Shown here: positions 60,121-64,000 of the stretch, piece by piece
Position numbering within the stretch: position 1 is the stretch's first letter
Layout: every line of letters starts with the position of its first letter
DNA from: JANWWM01 sp046292465
Lineage (GTDB): Bacteria > Bacteroidota > Chlorobiia > Chlorobiales > Thermochlorobacteraceae
Assembly: GCA_046292465.1 (NCBI GenBank)
Contig: JBKBRB010000007.1
Location: 1-64,000 of the forward strand
Direction of reading: 5' to 3'
DNA: 64,000 nt
Translations under genes and position numbers: made by a program
Notes under the pieces: generated by a model
What the model saw: only the letters and a program-made list of their open reading frames with translations
Database searches by the model: none
What the model was told of the DNA's origin: nothing

Positions 60121-63100
60121 TTACGACAAGGTAGTGCGGATTGGCAGAGTGAAGGTTAGCGTTGCACCTTCGCCGAGCACGCTTTCTGCCCAGATGTTTC
60201 CGCCGTGCAGTTCAACAATTTGCTTTGCAATGGAAAGTCCCAAACCTGTTCCTCGGCTGCCGTGTTTGGATTGTGCTTGCCGATAGGCGTCGAAAATGCT
60301 TTCAAGTTCGCTTGCAGGAATGCCTTCTCCAAAATCTTTCACGGCGCATTGTACGAAGGGTTTGCCGCTTTGGTAGATTTTTTTTATCGATACGACAATG
60401 TAAGATTTGCGCTTTGAGAATTTAATCGCATTGCTCATCAAGTTTGAAATGACGCGCGCAATTCTTGTAAAGTCGAAATAAAATTTTTCAATCGGCTCAA
60501 AATTTTTGACGACTTGAAGTTCTTTCTCGCTCATTCCGAGTTGATTTTGCTCAATCACCAATTCTATACAGAGTATCAAATCGTTCAGATGTATGTCCAA
60601 ATCCACGGCTCTCGATTCGTATTTAGAGAACTCTAAAATTTCCTGAATGAGGTTTGTAATGTTAATTGAAGAGCGATAAATCTGTGTCATGATGTCTTGA
60701 AAATGTTGGGGGTCCATTTGCGATGGCACAGCATCTTTCATCATTTCGCTGTAGCCATAAATAGCAGCAAGTGGCACTTTCATGTCGTGGACGACCATCG
60801 CGTAGAAATTCTTTTTGATGTTTTCCAACTGTTGTTTCTTTTTTTCGATTTCATAGTGCGGGCGCAGGTCGATGAGGACAGCAAATGCGCCTTCGAGCTC
60901 AAGTTCGCCTGCCTTTCCGACAATCAGTTGTGGCACAAACGAGACTTGAAATGGCACTTCTTCGCCACTACTTGCCACAAGAATCAGTTCGGTATCGGAT
61001 TGTATTTTCCGCTTGTAGACTTGCTCATAGACCTGTTTAACCTTGTCGAGCGACTTGATAGCCACAAAATGCTCGAGTCTTTTATCTTTCATCGCTTCTA
61101 TTGCGTAGCCCAACACGCCTTTCAGAGCCATGTTTACAAATTGAATTTTGCCTTCAGCGTCAAAAATGATACAGCCGTAGGTAACATTTTCGACGAGGTT
61201 GCGGTAGCGCGCCTCAGAACGGCGCAAGTTTTCATTGGCAATATCTTTATCGCATGCCGTAAGGTAACTGCGCATCGAGAGTTCAAGCTGCTTGACCAGC
61301 ACAGAGACCTGTTTCATTCGCTCACTAAACGAAAGCCTGCCCATCTCTAAATTTGACAACATCACTTGACCGAGTGAAATATGTCCGACTCGCCGTTGGG
61401 ATTCGTCAAAAAGGGGTATGATAATTGCCACTCTCTCGTCGCCTGAAATGTATTTTTTCAGCGCGCTTTTCCCGAAGTTTTCTTCAAGCGCTTTTCCCGC
61501 CTGCTTTGCACGATACACTTTTTTGACATCGCTGGTTTGATAAACATAGAACCATTCTACTTTGAAATTATCCTGAAAGACCGCATTGAGTAGATTGGTT
61601 GGAACGGGCATGCCTTTTTGAAAACGTTGCGCAAACTTTTTTTCTTCGTTCGAGTTCAACCATTGAGAATGAACTTGATACGACGAAACAGAGATTGTTT
61701 TACCGTCTTCGTAAAACACGACGCTTGCAAATTGGAATCCGAATTTTTCAGTTAAGGCTTCTGCGATGGCATTTGCTCTTTTTTCAAGACTGGCCGATGT
61801 TTCAAACTGCATCGCGCTCTCGAAGAGTGCTTCGTTCAAATCCTCCATCAGTTGGATTTGTTGCGTTCTTGCCTCGTTGCGCTCTTTGAGCGTTTCAATT
61901 GCCAGCTCATAACCCAGTTCGCGCGCGAAAAATGAAGACATCGCGCAAGTCTGACCATACCGTGTTATCACACTTTCTGATTCGCTTGTAGGCACAAATG
62001 GTTCGTGCACAACATATCCAAATATTTCGCCTCGATAGCGAACTGGGGTAAGCAGAAATGCCTCCGTAGCATTTGCAAACTTTTGCAAATTTTCTTTGAG
62101 TATATCGGGTGATAAAAATTCTCTTGGAATGCTTCCGCTGGTTAGAATGCCTTCCATCACGCGCTCGACTTGACTGGGAGTAAAACAAAAACTGCCGCTG
62201 AGCTCGAAGCCTATGCATGAAAGAATCGTTTCAAGGGTAAAGCGATTCGGTAAGCATGTAATAGCCTTTGCCTTTGAGAAGTCTTGTTTAGGAATTTCTG
62301 AAACCGATTGTTCATCGCACTCAAAGCCGAACACATAATCGCCTTGCTTGTTGAAGAAAAAAGCCTTGACTTGCTTGCTATCGGTTTTCTGGCAAATGGC
62401 TTTTAGGGTTGTCTGAATTTTCTCTTGCCGCGTGGCATAGCCGCTAAGCGATTTTGAGAAGCTCAAACTCTCTTGCAGTTTCACGATTGCGGCTTGCTCT
62501 GCAAATTCTCGCCACTTTTTGAGTTCCGCAAGCGAAGTTGTTCTGGGCATCGTGGGTTGAAGGTCGTTCTCGACTGCTCTTATCAACGCCTCGACTGCCA
62601 TCACATACCCTTCAACCATCACCGGAATTGTATCGCTACAATAAGCGATAAACCCAAATACTTCTCCCTCGTAGTTCAAAAAGGGCGTAAAGAATGTTAC
62701 GCTCGATTCGCTTTCTCTGTGCCCTAACAACTTAAACACATTGCACAGTGCAGGAAAGACCAGCGGCGATTCTTCGTCCTCAATAACGGCATCGAGCATG
62801 ACAAAAGAGTCTGCAATTTTCTCGCCAAACTGCTTCATCTTTTCCCAATACTTGCTCGGGAATTTGTCCGCAGAAATCAGCGACGCCATAGATTTAGCAA
62901 CTTCTAGGCGTTGTTCTGACGCACTTGCCGCGCTTAATTCGCTTAGGTTTTCACCGCTAAAGACAATCGCAACGGCTGCGTCAAAGAATTTAGGCTTTGC
63001 GACGCTCTGACAGAGCATGTCTAATTTTTTTCGAGCATCTTTTTCGGCTTTAATTGCGCGAATGCCTGCTGTCAGCTGCGATGCAAATTCGTTGAGGCTT

Positions 63101-63870
63101 CGAGCGACTTCTGCATCTTGAATTGCTTTGCGCTTTGTTTCATCGCTCTCGAAAAGCGTTGCGATTTGTTTTGTAACAAACTCGAGCGTTTGACAGAGCC
63201 ACTGCGTTTGCGCTTCATTATTGCATACTTTTTCCGTGCCGCCTCCCAAATAAAGCACCAGATTCACCTTTGCGTGTTGCGATTGCGAGACAATGTAAGC
63301 ACCGAAATCGTCTTTAAGCGTCAGCATTTCAAACAAGTAACACGCGACCATTTTTGCCGAAACCTTCTCACTACTTTCTCTTTGCTTAACCTCAATCGGC
63401 TTATGAACTTCAATCCCTTGTGCCTTGACCTGCTCAAAAAGCCAGTAATTGTCAACCAAAACGACGTCTTGTAGGGCTTGCTGTTTGAGCGTTTTCACAT
63501 ACGTGTAAAACTTCTTCTTTTCGTTAGGGGGCACCACCAAGTGCTGTTCAAACGCTAAGTAGTCTTTTTCACTTTGAGAGACCATCGACGAGGCAATCAG
63601 TTGATAGTCTTGATCGAGAACAAGACAAAACATTGTTCGCCTAAAGAGCATGCGTGCCAGCTCGTTGCAAAGCAGATTGGCTTTTCCCGAAAGCGTTTCC
63701 GTGTTTTGAAGACGAAGCGCGAGAGATAGAATTCGAGTAATCAATCCTTCAAACGTCTCGTCGGATTGCCTAAGAATTGGGTCAGCAGGCTTAAATTTTC
63801 TTGGCTCTAAATTTGTAGAATGTGTGGGCAAATTCGACATCGGTTCAAGCGTCTTGGCGTTTTTCTTCAT
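60121..63870 (-). CDS. Very large multi-domain sensor histidine kinase (GAF/PAS)
   Basis: A 1249-residue soluble kinase. The first ~870 residues hold several GAF-like domains (repeated blocks such as ERVAIIIPLFDESQRRVGHI and TPVRYRGEIFGYVVHEPF) that share no clear ligand motif. A PAS domain follows (about 890-1010, YGCIIFDAEGKIQFVNMALK). The HisKA domain has His1028 in VVHDMKVPLAAIYGY and the HATPase domain has NLMSNAIKFSKRK, DFGEGIPASELESIF and GLGLSIAKQIVELHGGNIW. No receiver domain is attached and no regulator gene is adjacent. The many GAF repeats suggest a multi-input sensor. Confidence 0.88.
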   Translation of the reverse strand: MKKNAKTLEPMSNLPTHSTNLEPRKFKPADPILRQSDETFEGLITRILSLALRLQNTETLSGKANLLCNELARMLFRRTMFCLVLDQDYQLIASSMVSQSEKDYLAFEQHLVVPPNEKKKFYTYVKTLKQQALQDVVLVDNYWLFEQVKAQGIEVHKPIEVKQRESSEKVSAKMVACYLFEMLTLKDDFGAYIVSQSQHAKVNLVLYLGGGTEKVCNNEAQTQWLCQTLEFVTKQIATLFESDETKRKAIQDAEVARSLNEFASQLTAGIRAIKAEKDARKKLDMLCQSVAKPKFFDAAVAIVFSGENLSELSAASASEQRLEVAKSMASLISADKFPSKYWEKMKQFGEKIADSFVMLDAVIEDEESPLVFPALCNVFKLLGHRESESSVTFFTPFLNYEGEVFGFIAYCSDTIPVMVEGYVMAVEALIRAVENDLQPTMPRTTSLAELKKWREFAEQAAIVKLQESLSFSKSLSGYATRQEKIQTTLKAICQKTDSKQVKAFFFNKQGDYVFGFECDEQSVSEIPKQDFSKAKAITCLPNRFTLETILSCIGFELSGSFCFTPSQVERVMEGILTSGSIPREFLSPDILKENLQKFANATEAFLLTPVRYRGEIFGYVVHEPFVPTSESESVITRYGQTCAMSSFFARELGYELAIETLKERNEARTQQIQLMEDLNEALFESAMQFETSASLEKRANAIAEALTEKFGFQFASVVFYEDGKTISVSSYQVHSQWLNSNEEKKFAQRFQKGMPVPTNLLNAVFQDNFKVEWFYVYQTSDVKKVYRAKQAGKALEENFGKSALKKYISGDERVAIIIPLFDESQRRVGHISLGQVMLSNLEMGRLSFSERMKQVSVLVKQLELSMRSYLTACDKDIANENLRRSEARYRNLVENVTYGCIIFDAEGKIQFVNMALKGVLGYAIEAMKDKRLEHFVAIKSLDKVKQVYEQVYKRKIQSDTELILVASSGEEVPFQVSFVPQLIVGKAGELELEGAFAVLIDLRPHYEIEKKKQQLENIKKNFYAMVVHDMKVPLAAIYGYSEMMKDAVPSQMDPQHFQDIMTQIYRSSINITNLIQEILEFSKYESRAVDLDIHLNDLILCIELVIEQNQLGMSEKELQVVKNFEPIEKFYFDFTRIARVISNLMSNAIKFSKRKSYIVVSIKKIYQSGKPFVQCAVKDFGEGIPASELESIFDAYRQAQSKHGSRGTGLGLSIAKQIVELHGGNIWAESVLGEGATLTFTLPIRTTLS

Positions 63871-63926
63871 TGTAACCCCCGTTTTGGTTCGTGTTTAGGG
63901 CAATCGCAACGAACACCAGACGGAAA

Positions 63927-64000
63927 TCAACTCAATGCAATATAACCGACGAGCAGAATTAAGCCAATCGTAATGAAAAGTGCATAGTTTTGCGCTACGC
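63927..64000 (-). CDS. C-terminal end of a small membrane protein, cut by the window edge
   Basis: Reading on the minus strand from the window end gives VAQNYALFITIGLILLVGYI then ALS and a TGA stop. It is a membrane-helix-like end. The start is outside the window, so it may be a real small gene or the tail of a longer one. Confidence 0.3.
   Translation of the reverse strand, partial: VAQNYALFITIGLILLVGYIALS

Overview
The window looks like a chromosomal segment of a gliding or floating member of the Bacteroidota/Chlorobiota group, and a Chloroherpeton/Thermochlorobacter-like Chlorobiota fits best. Seen in the sequence: a PorV-type type IX secretion (T9SS) outer-membrane protein next to a protein with a T9SS C-terminal sorting domain, a large Oar-like TonB-dependent receptor, LptE, RicT, DUF6175 and LPP20-type envelope proteins, a CrtW-type carotenoid ketolase and a gas vesicle operon. 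The taxon is an inference; there is no rRNA gene in the window.

Layout. 0.2-5.6 kb (+): porV, a huge M6-like T9SS cargo protein whose zinc site is lost, a Uma2 nuclease and a cysteine-cluster protein. 5.6-12.9 kb (-): TPR histidine kinase, ABC ATPase, two cyclophilins, a membrane-anchored TPR protein and clpC. 13.4-14.0 kb (-): tRNA-Pro, -Arg, -His and -Glu. 14.1-18.3 kb: carA, yajC, crtW, yqgE, tRNA-Ser, a thioesterase and an FmdB zinc ribbon. 18.4-21.6 kb: TonB-dependent receptor. 21.7-28.7 kb (+): a compact gas vesicle operon (gvpA, two GvpC-like genes, gvpN, gvpO, gvpJ-like, an unknown coiled-coil gene, a gvpH-like Hsp20 gene) that runs straight into a PAS histidine kinase and a two-receiver response regulator. 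28.7-33.0 kb: structured intergenic DNA, an orphan AAA ATPase, a GH13 lipoprotein and an sll1863-like helical protein.

33.0-42.3 kb is the most accessory-looking part. A 566-bp spacer with a GC-rich multi-palindromic element and a short dispersed repeat precedes a 1394-residue DUF4011/SF1 helicase with a C-terminal nuclease-like domain. Facing it on the minus strand are five genes: a 22-residue-repeat protein, a small phage-like protein, a DUF6745-like protein, a 51-residue membrane peptide and a DUF932 phage/plasmid protein. By eye this minus-strand part is more AT-rich than its flanks.

42.3-64.0 kb is mostly housekeeping and envelope: dprA, an SRPBCC protein, ricT, an atypical pyruvate kinase, DUF4139, isochorismatase-like hydrolase, a TPR lipoprotein, an SDR, lptE, a YbdK-like ligase, a diguanylate cyclase, the LPP20/DUF2442/DUF6175 group, a TonB-like stub, glutathione peroxidase, tRNA-Lys, secG, DUF2905, hisB, a YdjY-like protein and a 1249-residue histidine kinase.

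Functionally, the clearest unit is the gas vesicle operon with its own two-component pair, which suggests regulated buoyancy. The least understood unit is the 33-42 kb island, which may be a defence or mobile-element-derived module. No CRISPR array, transposase, integrase or rRNA gene was seen.
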